Of a DNA stretch of 50,411 nt, positions 8,576-16,674 are shown in pieces. Origin of the DNA: an uncultured Arsenicibacter sp. (GTDB lineage Bacteria > Bacteroidota > Bacteroidia > Cytophagales > Spirosomataceae); NCBI RefSeq assembly GCF_945952095.1, contig NZ_CAMFHL010000022.1, positions 1-50,411 on the forward strand, given 5' to 3'. Position numbers and translations under genes: made by a program. The notes beneath the pieces are model-generated. The model ran no database searches. It saw only the letters and a program-made list of their open reading frames with translations, and had not been told where the DNA came from. Positions within the stretch are counted from its first letter, which is position 1. Each line of letters opens with the position of its first letter.

Positions 8576-11041
8576 ATGTACGTTATTAAACGGGATGGCC
8601 GGCGCGAATCGGTAAAATTTGACAAAATTACGGCTCGGATTGAGCGACTCTGCTACGGGCTCGACCCGGTTCATGTGCAACCCATTGAGGTAGCCATGAA
8701 GGTTGTTAATGGCTTGTATGACGGGGTTAAAACAACCGAATTAGACAACCTGGCCGCTGAGACAGCGGCATCGATGACCACCAAACACCCGGATTATGCC
8801 ATCCTGGCGGCACGCCTGGCCATCTCAAACCTCCACAAGGAAACCCAGAAGTCGTTCTCCGGAACGATTAAGCGGCTCTACAACTACGTGGACCCGAAAA
8901 CCGGCGAAAGCGCAGCCCTCATTTCAAAAGAGGTGTATGACGTAATCCGGAAAAATGCTTCCCTGCTTGACTCGTCGATCATCTATGACCGCGACTATGG
9001 CTATGATTATTTCGGCTACAAAACGCTGGAAAAATCATACCTGCTGAAAATGGAAGGTAAGATTGCCGAGCGTCCGCAGCACATGCTGATGCGGGTAGCT
9101 GTCGGCATTCACCAGGATGACATTGATGCGGCCATCGAGACCTATAACCTGTTGAGTGGGAGGTGGTTTGCGCATGCAACGCCGGCGCTCTTCAGTGCTG
9201 GTACACCGAAGCCGCAGATGTCGAGCTGCTTCCTGCTGACGATGAAAGACGACAGCATCGAAGGAATTTACGACACGCTGAAGCAAACGGCCAAGATTTC
9301 GCAGTCGGCCGGTGGTATCGGGTTGAGCATCCATAATGTGCGGGCTACCGGAACCTACATTAAAGGCACCAACGGTACGTCGAACGGGATTGTGCCGATG
9401 CTGCGCGTCTTCAACGACACGGCGCGGTACGTTGACCAGGGCGGCGGAAAACGGAAAGGTTCGTTCGCTATTTACCTTGAGCCATGGCATGCCGACATCT
9501 TCGACTTTTTGGATTTGAAGAAGAATCACGGTAAGGAAGAACTCCGTGCCCGCGATTTATTCTTTGCCCTTTGGGTACCTGATCTGTTCATGAAGCGCGT
9601 AGAAGATAACGACACCTGGTCGCTGTTCTGTCCGCATGAATGCCCTGGTCTGGCCGATACGTACGGCGACGAATTTGAGGCATTGTATACGCGTTACGAG
9701 CGCGAAGGCAAAGCCCGGAAAGTAGTGAAGGCGCAGGACCTGTGGTTCGAAATTCTGGAATCACAGACCGAAACCGGCACACCATACATGCTGTACAAAG
9801 ATGCAGCAAACCAGAAATCGAATCAGAAAAATCTCGGTACTATCAAGTCGTCGAACCTGTGTACGGAGATCATCGAATATACATCACCGGATGAGGTGGC
9901 AGTTTGTAACCTGGCCTCAATCGCGCTGCCTAAATTTGTTGTTGCCGGTCCTGACGGCGTGCTTCGGTTCGATCATCAGAAATTGTACGAAATCACGAAA
10001 GTGGCTACGCGCAACCTGAACAAAATTATCGACCTGAACTACTATCCTGTCGAAGAAGCCCGTCGCTCAAATATGCGCCACCGGCCGATCGGTTTGGGCG
10101 TGCAGGGGCTGGCTGATGCCTTCATTCTGCTCCGTATGCCGTTTGAATCGGATGAAGCCCGCCGCCTGAACGAAGAGATTTTCGAGACCATCTACTTCGG
10201 TGCCATGACGGCGTCGATGGAACTGGCGAAAGTCGACGGTGCGTACGAAACCTGGAAGGGCTCACCTATTTCGCAGGGTATTTTCCAGTTCGATATGTGG
10301 GGGGTAACGCCGCAATCGAACCGCTGGGACTGGGAAGAGCTGCGTAAGGACGTTGTGGAACACGGTGTCCGGAACTCCCTGCTGCTGGCACCGATGCCAA
10401 CGGCATCAACCAGCCAGATTCTGGGCAACAACGAGTGCTTCGAGCCGTATACCAGCAACATTTATACCCGCCGGGTATTGTCAGGTGAATTCGTAGTGGT
10501 GAACAAACACCTGCTGCGCGATCTGGTGAAACTGGGCTTGTGGAACGACAGCATGAAGAACATGCTGATCGCGGCCAACGGTTCGGTACAGGCGATCCCG
10601 ACGATTCCGCAGCACATCAAGGACCTGTACAAAACCGTTTGGGAGATCAAGCAGAAACATATCATCGATATGGCTGCCGACCGCGGGGCATACATCTGCC
10701 AGTCACAGTCGCTGAACATCCACATTCAGGATCCGAACTTCGGTAAGCTGACGTCGATGCACTTCTACGCCTGGAAGCGTGGCCTGAAAACGGGTATGTA
10801 CTACCTGCGTACGAAAGCTGCTGCGGATGCCGTTAAGTTCACCGTTGAGAAGCAGGCCGAAGCACAGATTAATCCGGCGGTTGTTGCTGTTCACGAGCAG
10901 CCGCTGAACTACCAGCAGTATGCGCAGGAGCACGCGGCACAGGCAGTAGCGGCGCCTGTCGTTACGGATCTGGAGCAGCAATACGCCGCCATCGCCTGTT
11001 CGCTCGACGATCCGGAAGGCTGCGAAATGTGCGGAAGTTAA
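8576..11041 (+). CDS. nrdA: Ribonucleoside-diphosphate reductase, alpha (large) subunit, class I
   Basis: This cytoplasmic enzyme subunit reduces ribonucleotides to deoxyribonucleotides. The 821-residue product begins with an ATP-cone domain (about residues 1-95, MYVIKRDGRRESVKFDKI), which senses ATP/dATP. The catalytic barrel follows, with SSCFLLTMKDDSIEGIYDTL (redox cysteine), QSAGGIGLSIHNVRATG, the NLCTEI active-site segment and CNLASIALPKFV. The C-terminus ends EGCEMCGS, the mobile CxxC arm that is re-reduced by thioredoxin/glutaredoxin. Length and motifs fit an intact class I enzyme. The beta subunit gene nrdB, often adjacent, is not found on either side. Confidence 0.97.
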   Translation: MYVIKRDGRRESVKFDKITARIERLCYGLDPVHVQPIEVAMKVVNGLYDGVKTTELDNLAAETAASMTTKHPDYAILAARLAISNLHKETQKSFSGTIKRLYNYVDPKTGESAALISKEVYDVIRKNASLLDSSIIYDRDYGYDYFGYKTLEKSYLLKMEGKIAERPQHMLMRVAVGIHQDDIDAAIETYNLLSGRWFAHATPALFSAGTPKPQMSSCFLLTMKDDSIEGIYDTLKQTAKISQSAGGIGLSIHNVRATGTYIKGTNGTSNGIVPMLRVFNDTARYVDQGGGKRKGSFAIYLEPWHADIFDFLDLKKNHGKEELRARDLFFALWVPDLFMKRVEDNDTWSLFCPHECPGLADTYGDEFEALYTRYEREGKARKVVKAQDLWFEILESQTETGTPYMLYKDAANQKSNQKNLGTIKSSNLCTEIIEYTSPDEVAVCNLASIALPKFVVAGPDGVLRFDHQKLYEITKVATRNLNKIIDLNYYPVEEARRSNMRHRPIGLGVQGLADAFILLRMPFESDEARRLNEEIFETIYFGAMTASMELAKVDGAYETWKGSPISQGIFQFDMWGVTPQSNRWDWEELRKDVVEHGVRNSLLLAPMPTASTSQILGNNECFEPYTSNIYTRRVLSGEFVVVNKHLLRDLVKLGLWNDSMKNMLIAANGSVQAIPTIPQHIKDLYKTVWEIKQKHIIDMAADRGAYICQSQSLNIHIQDPNFGKLTSMHFYAWKRGLKTGMYYLRTKAAADAVKFTVEKQAEAQINPAVVAVHEQPLNYQQYAQEHAAQAVAAPVVTDLEQQYAAIACSLDDPEGCEMCGS

Positions 11042-11050
11042 GGATAGCAT

Positions 11051-11095
11051 ACTTGACTGCCAGAGCCAGCTTAGAGGTGGTTTTGGCAGTCAAGT
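11051..11095 (+). terminator. Hairpin downstream of nrdA
   Basis: A perfect 12-bp inverted repeat (ACTTGACTGCCA and its complement) with a 21-base loop begins nine bases after the nrdA stop. It has no T-run after it, so it may stabilise the 3' end rather than act as a classical terminator. Confidence 0.55.
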
Positions 11096-11555
11096 AATTG
11101 TGTTCTGGCAAAGAATCACAAAATCAAATCCGCGCGTAAAAATGTACATAGTCCCAATACATTATAAAACAGCTGATATACGAGAAAATACGGTCATTGC
11201 TAATTTAATCCGGCAAGTATCAACTGAAATAGAAATACTGGCAAGAACCGTTGTAAACGCTGAAAATTATTCATTAAAGGCCTTTGGTCTTGATTGTAGC
11301 TTTTACCAGACCTGGCCTCTGAATGTTATCACTTGCGTAAATGCTTTACGCAATTCTCTTAAATACGTTTCTACGATTCGGCATGCCCGGCAAAGAGGTA
11401 CAAAAAAATACCTTTACTGTTTCTATTCCTTTTCCATTCACACTGCCTTCCTTCTTCTCTTTCGTTCTGATACATCAAACTTGTAAGGTTGGTTGAGCAA
11501 AAGGCCCGGCTTTTATGTTATATTGAAGCAACTTTGCTAAATAAGCTATAAAGCC
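11096..11555. other. AT-rich intergenic stretch with one doubtful reading frame
   Basis: This 460-base interval is visibly richer in A and T than the surrounding genes. A frame from an ATG at 11142 (or GTG at 11100) to 11486 would give about 114 residues starting MYIVPIHYKTADIRENTV. Its second half, with RQRGTKKYLYCFYSFSIH, does not look like a folded protein and I recognise no family. A 9-bp hairpin (TTGCGTAAA/TTTACGCAA) sits at 11333-11353. It may be a decayed gene or the leader of the following toxin-antitoxin pair. Confidence 0.3.
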
Positions 11556-11813
11556 ATGATTATTGCCGACGACGTATTGCAGGAAGCCAATATGAGCGAA
11601 CTTGAATTGAAAACAGAATTGGCGGTTGTCTTGTATCAGAAAGGCAGACTGTCTATGGGACAGGCTGCACGTTTAGCAGATACAAACCGGATTCAGTTTC
11701 AATCTCTCTTGGCTAGCCGCCAGATTCCTGTCAATTACAATGAAGAATCATTTCGTGAGGACTTAGAAACGATCAAAACGCTGCGGGCAAAACGCAACAA
11801 TGGTAGTAGTTAG
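11556..11813 (+). CDS. UPF0175 family protein, probable antitoxin
   Basis: This small 85-residue protein is of the UPF0175 type, a family repeatedly found upstream of DUF3368 PIN-domain genes and thought to be their antitoxin. The centre shows the family pattern ELKTELAVVLYQKGRLSMGQAARLA followed by FQSLLASRQIPVNY, which is a helix-turn-helix-like segment. The last 14 bases overlap the start of the PIN gene, which suggests translational coupling. Gene and flanks are AT-rich compared with the neighbouring nrdA, which suggests recent acquisition. Autoregulation through the HTH is an inference from the family. Confidence 0.85.
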   Translation: MIIADDVLQEANMSELELKTELAVVLYQKGRLSMGQAARLADTNRIQFQSLLASRQIPVNYNEESFREDLETIKTLRAKRNNGSS

Positions 11814-12285
11814 TGATACAACAGCACTAAGTAATTTAATACTCATCGGCCATATCCATCTTTTAGAGCAGTTATTCGGGCATATTGTAATTCCTGTAGC
11901 TGTCCGTGATGAGCTTCTGCAGTTAAAAAGTCATCTTGACGATGTAAATATATTTCTGAATGCTTCCTGGGTAGACGTTCGGGCTGTTCAGCACACTGAC
12001 GACCTTCTGACAATCAGAAAGGTGCTGGATCAGGGAGAAGCGGAAGCAATTGTCCTGGCTAGTGAAAATAAGGCAGACTTGCTGATTATTGATGAAATAA
12101 AAGGACGAGCATATGCTCAATCGCGTGGCATTAAAAAGATCGGTACATTAGGTATTCTGGCATTTGCCAAAGACGAAAACCTGATTCCGGAAGTAAAACC
12201 TTTGATTGAACAGCTACTACTGGCAGGTTTCAGGATAAAAGAAAGTCTTATCCGCGAGGTATTGATCTCGGTTCTTGAGTTTTAA
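11800..12285 (+). CDS. DUF3368 PIN-domain protein, probable toxin nuclease
   Basis: This 161-residue PIN-fold protein is the likely ribonuclease toxin of a type II module. The acidic residues expected of a PIN active site are in place: D6 in VVSDTTALSNL, E38 in VRDELL, E80/E82 in DQGEAEAI and D98 in LIIDEIKGR. The GEAEAI and DEIKGRAYA signatures are typical of DUF3368. It starts inside the upstream UPF0175 gene and ends before a strong terminator, so the two genes form a closed operon. Toxicity is inferred from the family, not shown here. Confidence 0.85.
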   Translation: MVVVSDTTALSNLILIGHIHLLEQLFGHIVIPVAVRDELLQLKSHLDDVNIFLNASWVDVRAVQHTDDLLTIRKVLDQGEAEAIVLASENKADLLIIDEIKGRAYAQSRGIKKIGTLGILAFAKDENLIPEVKPLIEQLLLAGFRIKESLIREVLISVLEF

Positions 12286-12310
12286 TTAGTAAAGACATTA
12301 GATAATGCTA

Positions 12311-12338
12311 ACCCCGGCCTTGACAGGCCGGGGTTTTT
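12311..12338 (+). terminator. Terminator of the UPF0175/DUF3368 operon
   Basis: A 10-bp perfect stem (ACCCCGGCCT, loop TGAC, complement) is followed by a run of six T. It lies 26 bases after the PIN gene stop. Confidence 0.9.
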
Positions 12339-12393
12339 TGTGCCCACAGGATAGACAAATCAGTTTATTCCGGAATCCGCTAATCTAAAGATG

Positions 12394-12401
12394 TACCTTT
12401 G
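12394..12401 (+). promoter_or_regulatory. Candidate -7 box for the LytTR gene
   Basis: TACCTTTG is an exact match to TAnnTTTG and lies about 50 bases before the ATG of the LytTR gene, after the preceding terminator. No clear -33 TTG at the right spacing was seen. Confidence 0.42.
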
Positions 12402-12451
12402 TTGTTAATGAATAATTGTAATTAGTAACAATTTGGCAAGTGATAAACGGT

Positions 12452-13237
12452 ATGAGCTTTATTAATGACGTTATTCGGCATCCTGTACTAATCAGTCATT
12501 TATCCGGAGCAAACAACTATACCTGGGTTCATTTCAGAGCGGCGTCGAAATTGTTAATCAGTAAGCCGTTACGCTATTTCGAAGAGCGGTTTCCTGATTT
12601 TGTCAGGCTTCATAAAGTAGTGCTGGCCAATCCCCGGTGCATTAAACAGGTTATACCACCGCCAACGCTGAAAAAAAGCGGAGAAGTAGAACTGGAGGAC
12701 GGTACGAGGCTGCCCATTAGCCGTCGCCGCTGGAAAGAAATCGCTGAGACCATTACGTCCGATACCGGGCACATGCAGAATCCGGACGATGATCCCGTGA
12801 TTTTGTTTGTTTCCGCTGACCGGCACAAAGGGCTGTTGCTGCAGCAGGTAATCGAAAGCACGTACAGTCCGTACCGTGTTCATATCATGCCCCATGCCAG
12901 CCTGGTTTGCGGCTTGCTTTGGGAACTGCCTCCCGCCGACCTTCCGGTGCTGATGATCGTGGATGCGCGTCAATCGTTTCAGGAGCCGCTTAATGTGCTG
13001 CGGCAGCTAAAAAACAATAAACACACGTCATATCTGCCGATTGTGGTTCTGGTGCGCGAAGAAGAAAAAGAAACGGTTTATCAGCATTATGTACGCTATG
13101 CCAACTCGGTCGTATCGGTTCCTGAGTCGAATACATCGTTTGTGGAAACGATTAAGTGGCTATGCCAATACTGGCTCAGATTCAACAGATTACCAGGCAG
13201 GGTAGTGCTTGAAGAATGGGGGATGGTAAGCGAATAG
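12452..13237 (+). CDS. LytTR DNA-binding protein with C-terminal degenerate receiver domain
   Basis: A 261-residue putative transcription regulator in which the usual order is reversed. The N-terminal part (about residues 15-95) is a LytTR DNA-binding domain, with NNYTWVHF, PDFVRLHKVVLANPRCI and EDGTRLPISRRRWKEI. The C-terminal part (about 115-245) aligns with a response-regulator receiver: ILFVSADR (beta 1), VLMIVDARQ with the acceptor-position D171 (beta 3), PIVVLVR (beta 4) and NSVVSVPES (beta 5). The acidic pair is reduced to S121/A122/D123, the conserved Thr/Ser is V, and the conserved Lys before Pro is V. Phosphorylation by a histidine kinase therefore looks unlikely. The ATG at 12452 is preferred over a GTG at 12440. 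No kinase gene is adjacent, so this is an orphan regulator. Confidence 0.8.
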   Translation: MSFINDVIRHPVLISHLSGANNYTWVHFRAASKLLISKPLRYFEERFPDFVRLHKVVLANPRCIKQVIPPPTLKKSGEVELEDGTRLPISRRRWKEIAETITSDTGHMQNPDDDPVILFVSADRHKGLLLQQVIESTYSPYRVHIMPHASLVCGLLWELPPADLPVLMIVDARQSFQEPLNVLRQLKNNKHTSYLPIVVLVREEEKETVYQHYVRYANSVVSVPESNTSFVETIKWLCQYWLRFNRLPGRVVLEEWGMVSE

Positions 13238-13243
13238 GTGTTA

Positions 13244-13289
13244 ACATGCGTAAACGGCGGGCCACATGTGGCCCGCCGTTTACGCATGT
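13244..13289. terminator. 46-bp perfect palindrome at a convergent junction
   Basis: The 46 bases are perfectly self-complementary with no spacer, centred on CCACATGTGG. It lies between the converging LytTR and dioxygenase genes, leaving only 6-7 bases to each stop codon. There is no T-run, so any terminator role would come from the stem itself. Confidence 0.7.
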
Positions 13290-13296
13290 GTGAGGA

Positions 13297-14280
13297 TCAC
13301 CACGGAGTACTGCCCAGCAGTTTTTCGCCCAGCGGCGATAATGATGCCGTTTCTTGACGGGTTTTCTCCCAGTTACGCGGGTCGCCCGGAAAAGCGTAAC
13401 CGTCCGGAGCAATGCGGTCTTTCCATGACCGGATGCGCCATTGCCGGAGTGCTTCGTTGTCTTCTTCGGCTGGCATCATCGAAATGTACTGCGCAATCCG
13501 CACCTTATTGCCCGAATGGTTAGGACGGATACCGTGGGGCTGGGTGCTGTTGAAAATCAGCAGGTCACCGGCTTCCAGTTTTACTTTCACGATCTTATCC
13601 TCAAAACCGGTTGTGTCGGGCCGGAAACGGTTGCGGTCTTCGGGCTGGGTGAGTTTCCAGGTATCATAAGTACGGAACAACTCCGGAATGCACTGAAAAC
13701 CGCCCATGTTTTCGTCGGTCTGGTCGGCAAGGGCCAGCACGCCCTGCACATTCTGCGGGCGGGTTTCCGGATCATAATCCCAGTGAATAAATCCTTTGAA
13801 CGTATCCTGTGGCCGCAACGGCATATTGAGGTTGCAGCGGTCGATGGTTACCCAGAGTTTTTCGGTACCCCAGATGTCCACAAAAGCATCGTGGACCCGT
13901 TGCGTCTGGCGGTTATCCCACAGATACTGATGGTTATAGAGTTCGACCATGCCGCTGCCGATCAGCTCTTTCATCTGCATATCGGCCCGTGGCGGCGCAT
14001 ACCATGTCTCCGGGTCATTCGGATTTTTTTCTTCAAAATCCCAGATAAACCGGGCCAGACGTTCGGCCTGTTCTTTCGGAACCGCCTGTTTAATTACAAT
14101 ATAACCGTTATGAATCCAGAACTGCCAGTCTTCTTCCGACAATACCCGCAACGGTACGCCGTTTGACCGGTCATTTAATTGCTGGCGGCTGCTGGTTGCA
14201 GTCGAGGGATTGCCTGGAATATCCTTATGAGCCTGATTAGGGCTCATCGTCGGTGCCATTGTCGGGGCCATTGTTTGCAT
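13297..14280 (-). CDS. Phytanoyl-CoA dioxygenase (PhyH) family protein
   Basis: A 327-residue Fe(II)/2-oxoglutarate-dependent dioxygenase-like protein that would hydroxylate an unidentified small molecule. The iron-binding motif H-x-D is present in GFIHWDYDPE and the distal histidine in QPHGIRPNHSG. The following KVRIAQY supplies the arginine expected to bind 2-oxoglutarate. The N-terminus carries a short MAPT repeat (MAPTMAPTMSP) with several possible ATG starts, so the exact start is uncertain. It is divergent from an AraC-type regulator across 142 bases, which suggests that the regulator controls it. Phytanoyl-CoA itself is unlikely as substrate in this organism. Confidence 0.85.
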   Translation of the reverse strand: MQTMAPTMAPTMSPNQAHKDIPGNPSTATSSRQQLNDRSNGVPLRVLSEEDWQFWIHNGYIVIKQAVPKEQAERLARFIWDFEEKNPNDPETWYAPPRADMQMKELIGSGMVELYNHQYLWDNRQTQRVHDAFVDIWGTEKLWVTIDRCNLNMPLRPQDTFKGFIHWDYDPETRPQNVQGVLALADQTDENMGGFQCIPELFRTYDTWKLTQPEDRNRFRPDTTGFEDKIVKVKLEAGDLLIFNSTQPHGIRPNHSGNKVRIAQYISMMPAEEDNEALRQWRIRSWKDRIAPDGYAFPGDPRNWEKTRQETASLSPLGEKLLGSTPW

Positions 14281-14311
14281 CGGAATAGTAATTTATCATT
14301 ATTGGATAAAA

Positions 14312-14319
14312 CAAAAGTA
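14312..14319 (-). promoter_or_regulatory. Candidate -7 box for the PhyH-family gene
   Basis: On the minus strand this reads TACTTTTG, an exact TAnnTTTG match, about 32 bases before the first possible start codon. It lies in the divergent interval shared with the AraC-type gene. Confidence 0.4.
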
Positions 14320-14375
14320 GGCGGACTACTAACGGATTACTACACCGGTAATGGCTGGTATTTGAACAATATTGA

Positions 14376-14383
14376 TAATTTTG
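14376..14383 (+). promoter_or_regulatory. Candidate -7 box for the AraC-family gene
   Basis: TAATTTTG matches TAnnTTTG exactly and would start transcription about 33 bases before the ATG at 14423. The -33 element is not clear. Confidence 0.4.
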
Positions 14384-14422
14384 ACGAAAAATCAGCGTCT
14401 ATAAAAGCAAGTACGGACAAAA

Positions 14423-15265
14423 ATGAAGCTAATCCGTGAAGATGTCCAGCCCGATCTGAACAGTTCGTTCAAGCTCTTTACACCCAGACTGAACGATTTT
14501 TACTATTGGCATTTCCATCCGGAATACGAGCTGGTTTACATTGAGGGAGCTGACGGACCGCGGCATGTGGGGGATCATCTATCGCGCTACAGCGGCAGTG
14601 ATCTGGTCCTGATCGGACCTTACATCCCGCACCTGAATTTTGATTACGGCGTGCGGACGGCGTACCGGAAAGTGGTCGTACAGATGCTGCCTGACTTTAT
14701 GGGCATGGCCTTTGGTCAGACACCTGAGCTTTCGGACATTGCCCGGCTGCTTCAGCTGGCCCGGCAGGGTATTGCCTTTGCCGGCAAAACAAAGCAGGAA
14801 GCCGGTGAAAGGCTGCTGGCCTTGCATACGCTCAGCCATTTCCGGCAGTTGATGGAGCTGCTGGCTATTTTTCAGTTGCTGGCCACGTCGGCAGAGACAG
14901 AGCTGCTCCACAGCCGGCCGGTCGAACAGGCTTACAACCAGCGGCAACAAGACCGCATTCAGCAGATTTATCAGTTTATTGACCAGCATTATCAGCGCCG
15001 GATGGAGGTAAGCGAGGCCGCCGATCTGACCAACCTGACGCCGGCCGCCTTTTGTCGTTATTTCCGGCAAATGACGCGGATGACCTTTACGGAGTATGTC
15101 AATCAGTACCGGGTGGCACAGGCTAAGAAAGGGCTGCTACAGGGGCAGTCGGTAACGGAAGCTTGTTTTGAGAGCGGTTTCGAGAGTCTGTCGTATTTCA
15201 ACCGCGTTTTCCGGCGGGTGACGGGCCAGAATCCGCTGCAGTTTAAAAAGGAAATGCGGCGGTGA
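14423..15265 (+). CDS. AraC-family transcriptional regulator with cupin sensor domain
   Basis: A 280-residue regulator. The N-terminal half is a cupin-like sensor domain (about residues 15-110) with YYWHFHPEYELVYIEG, GSDLVLIGPYIPH and the AraC-cupin pattern of histidines. The C-terminal half (about 175-280) holds two helix-turn-helix motifs, with MEVSEAADLTNLTPAAFCRYFRQ and VTEACFESGFESLSYFNRVFRR, ending TGQNPLQFKKE. This layout is typical of regulators that sense a small sugar-like effector. It is divergent from the PhyH-family gene, its most likely target. The effector is unknown. Confidence 0.9.
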   Translation: MKLIREDVQPDLNSSFKLFTPRLNDFYYWHFHPEYELVYIEGADGPRHVGDHLSRYSGSDLVLIGPYIPHLNFDYGVRTAYRKVVVQMLPDFMGMAFGQTPELSDIARLLQLARQGIAFAGKTKQEAGERLLALHTLSHFRQLMELLAIFQLLATSAETELLHSRPVEQAYNQRQQDRIQQIYQFIDQHYQRRMEVSEAADLTNLTPAAFCRYFRQMTRMTFTEYVNQYRVAQAKKGLLQGQSVTEACFESGFESLSYFNRVFRRVTGQNPLQFKKEMRR

Positions 15266-15270
15266 TAATT

Positions 15271-15318
15271 AGTGGTGGCACGACCGCCAGGCGGCCCTGT
15301 CAAAGTCGTGCCACCACT
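15271..15318. repeat. First of two hairpins at a convergent junction
   Basis: Perfect 14-bp arms (AGTGGTGGCACGAC and its complement) enclose a 20-base loop that itself contains a CCGCC-A-GGCGG mini-stem. It lies five bases after the AraC gene stop and probably terminates that transcript. Confidence 0.7.
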
Positions 15319-15319
15319 G

Positions 15320-15378
15320 ACTAATAATGTCAAGCTTCCGGGAAGGTCAAAACTTCCCGGAAGCTTGACATTATTAGT
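15320..15378. terminator. Second hairpin, 26-bp perfect arms, overlapping the cytochrome c stop
   Basis: Perfect 26-bp arms (starting ACTAATAATGTCAAGCTTCC) enclose the 7-base loop GTCAAAA. The right arm runs over the stop codon of the converging cytochrome c gene. No long T-run follows, so the stem itself is the likely signal. Confidence 0.72.
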
Positions 15379-16378
15379 TCGCCGCTACAGCCGGCGCCGC
15401 TCCATTAAACACAACCACTTTGTTTTTGATCGGCTTTACGGTTCTGAGGTAGGCATAAATCGCACCCAGATCGCGCTCGCTCATGCCGGCATACATCGTC
15501 CAGGGCATAATCGTCTGCATTTCGCCCTTATTAACTTTGTGCGGCTGGTAGCCCTTCGACAGATCGTATGACTTGAAGCGGGCAATAAACGCTTCTTTGG
15601 TCCAGCGGCCGATACCGGTTTCCGGATCCGGCGTGATGTTGGCCGTTTGCAGCGGTCCCATCGGGCTCGCCATCGGATTGCCGCCGGCAAAATCCATCCC
15701 TGGTACCGGTTTTCCTTGCTCGGCTTTCGTATGGCAATCGCCGCAGGCGGCTGCATTGGTCAGGTAACGGCCCAGCGCCACCTCGTCGGTAGTATCCGGC
15801 ATGGCTTCAAACGCTGGTTTCTGCGGAATGGTGTTCACGATAAAATTCAGCGGGAAGTCAAGGTGCTGATCCGGAACGGGGTTCTGGATCGGTTGCAGGC
15901 TACGCACGTACGCCACAATCGATTCCACATCGTTGCGGTCCATATGGCCGTAGCGCGGGTGCGGCATGATCGGGAACAGGGCGCGGCCGTCTTTGTTGAC
16001 GCCTGACGTTATCGCCCGCAGAATTTCGCCGTCGGTCCAGTTTGTTAAACCGGCTGGCGTAATGTTGCGGGAGTACACTTCGCCCGGAACGCCGACTTCG
16101 GGGCCGAACCGCTCACCACCTTTGCCCAGGCTACCCGATATCAACGGCGCGGAATACAAGGACCAGTCGCGGGTACTGTGGCAGTCCATACAAACGCTGA
16201 CGTGGTTGGCCAGGTATTTCCCGCGTTCAATTTTAGCAGCAGTAGCCTGTATTTTTACATCTTCGGCCGCACCAACCGAGGCACCCGGCAGCCCTACTTT
16301 AACAAACGTCAGCACTCCGGCGACACCAAGGAGCAAAACGCCGAGGCCGATACCGGCATAGCGGATAATTTTTTTCAT
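15374..16378 (-). CDS. Diheme cytochrome c, membrane-anchored
   Basis: A 334-residue periplasmic electron carrier. An N-terminal hydrophobic helix (about residues 8-26) is a signal anchor. Two c-type heme-binding motifs follow: CMDCH at residues 63-67 and CGDCH at 212-216. Each belongs to a separate cytochrome c domain with a distal methionine candidate (FPIMPH near 138 and TIMPWTMYAGMSE near the C-terminus). The tandem fold resembles the cytochrome subunits of membrane alcohol/aldehyde dehydrogenases, but no dehydrogenase gene is adjacent. Partner and substrate are unknown. Its 3' end lies inside a long hairpin. Confidence 0.88.
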   Translation of the reverse strand: MKKIIRYAGIGLGVLLLGVAGVLTFVKVGLPGASVGAAEDVKIQATAAKIERGKYLANHVSVCMDCHSTRDWSLYSAPLISGSLGKGGERFGPEVGVPGEVYSRNITPAGLTNWTDGEILRAITSGVNKDGRALFPIMPHPRYGHMDRNDVESIVAYVRSLQPIQNPVPDQHLDFPLNFIVNTIPQKPAFEAMPDTTDEVALGRYLTNAAACGDCHTKAEQGKPVPGMDFAGGNPMASPMGPLQTANITPDPETGIGRWTKEAFIARFKSYDLSKGYQPHKVNKGEMQTIMPWTMYAGMSERDLGAIYAYLRTVKPIKNKVVVFNGAAPAVAAN

Positions 16379-16624
16379 GTTCTGAGTACTTATTGAGGTT
16401 ACAAAAAGGAGGTATTTTTTGAGTTAAATAGTGTTTCAGTGACAAGTAGTAAAATGGACTGATTTACTGATTAATAGCTTGGTTTTACCTCCGTTTTTTT
16501 ATGGTCAATTCAAAATAACTGCCTCATCCGGCGGTTATCAATCGTAAAGGCAGTGAACCGGAAAAGTGGGCAGGTAAACCGTGGTAAGTCCGTAATCAAT
16601 TGTATGGCTGAATAGTCGTAAAAA
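16379..16624. other. Intergenic region upstream of the cytochrome c gene
   Basis: About 250 bases between the cytochrome c start and the transporter terminator hold no open frame I can support. The part next to the cytochrome is AT-rich and presumably contains its minus-strand promoter, although no exact TAnnTTTG box was found. Confidence 0.4.
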
Positions 16625-16652
16625 AGCCCCGGTCGATCAGGATCGCCGGGGC
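16625..16652 (-). terminator. Terminator of the peptide transporter gene
   Basis: Eight-bp GC-rich arms (AGCCCCGG and complement), extended by an inner CGATC-type pairing, are followed on the minus strand by a run of T. It sits 22 bases beyond the transporter stop codon. Confidence 0.85.
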
Positions 16653-16674
16653 TGTATATTTATGTATGAATAGT

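Noticed and set aside
11100..11486. 128-codon frame after nrdA
   Set aside because: It starts at GTG or at an ATG at 11142, has no recognisable family, and its second half looks like translated AT-rich non-coding sequence. Kept only as a remark in the intergenic entry.
13441..14166. 241-codon plus-strand frame opposite the dioxygenase gene
   Set aside because: Antisense shadow of the PhyH-family gene, caused by GC-rich codon bias.
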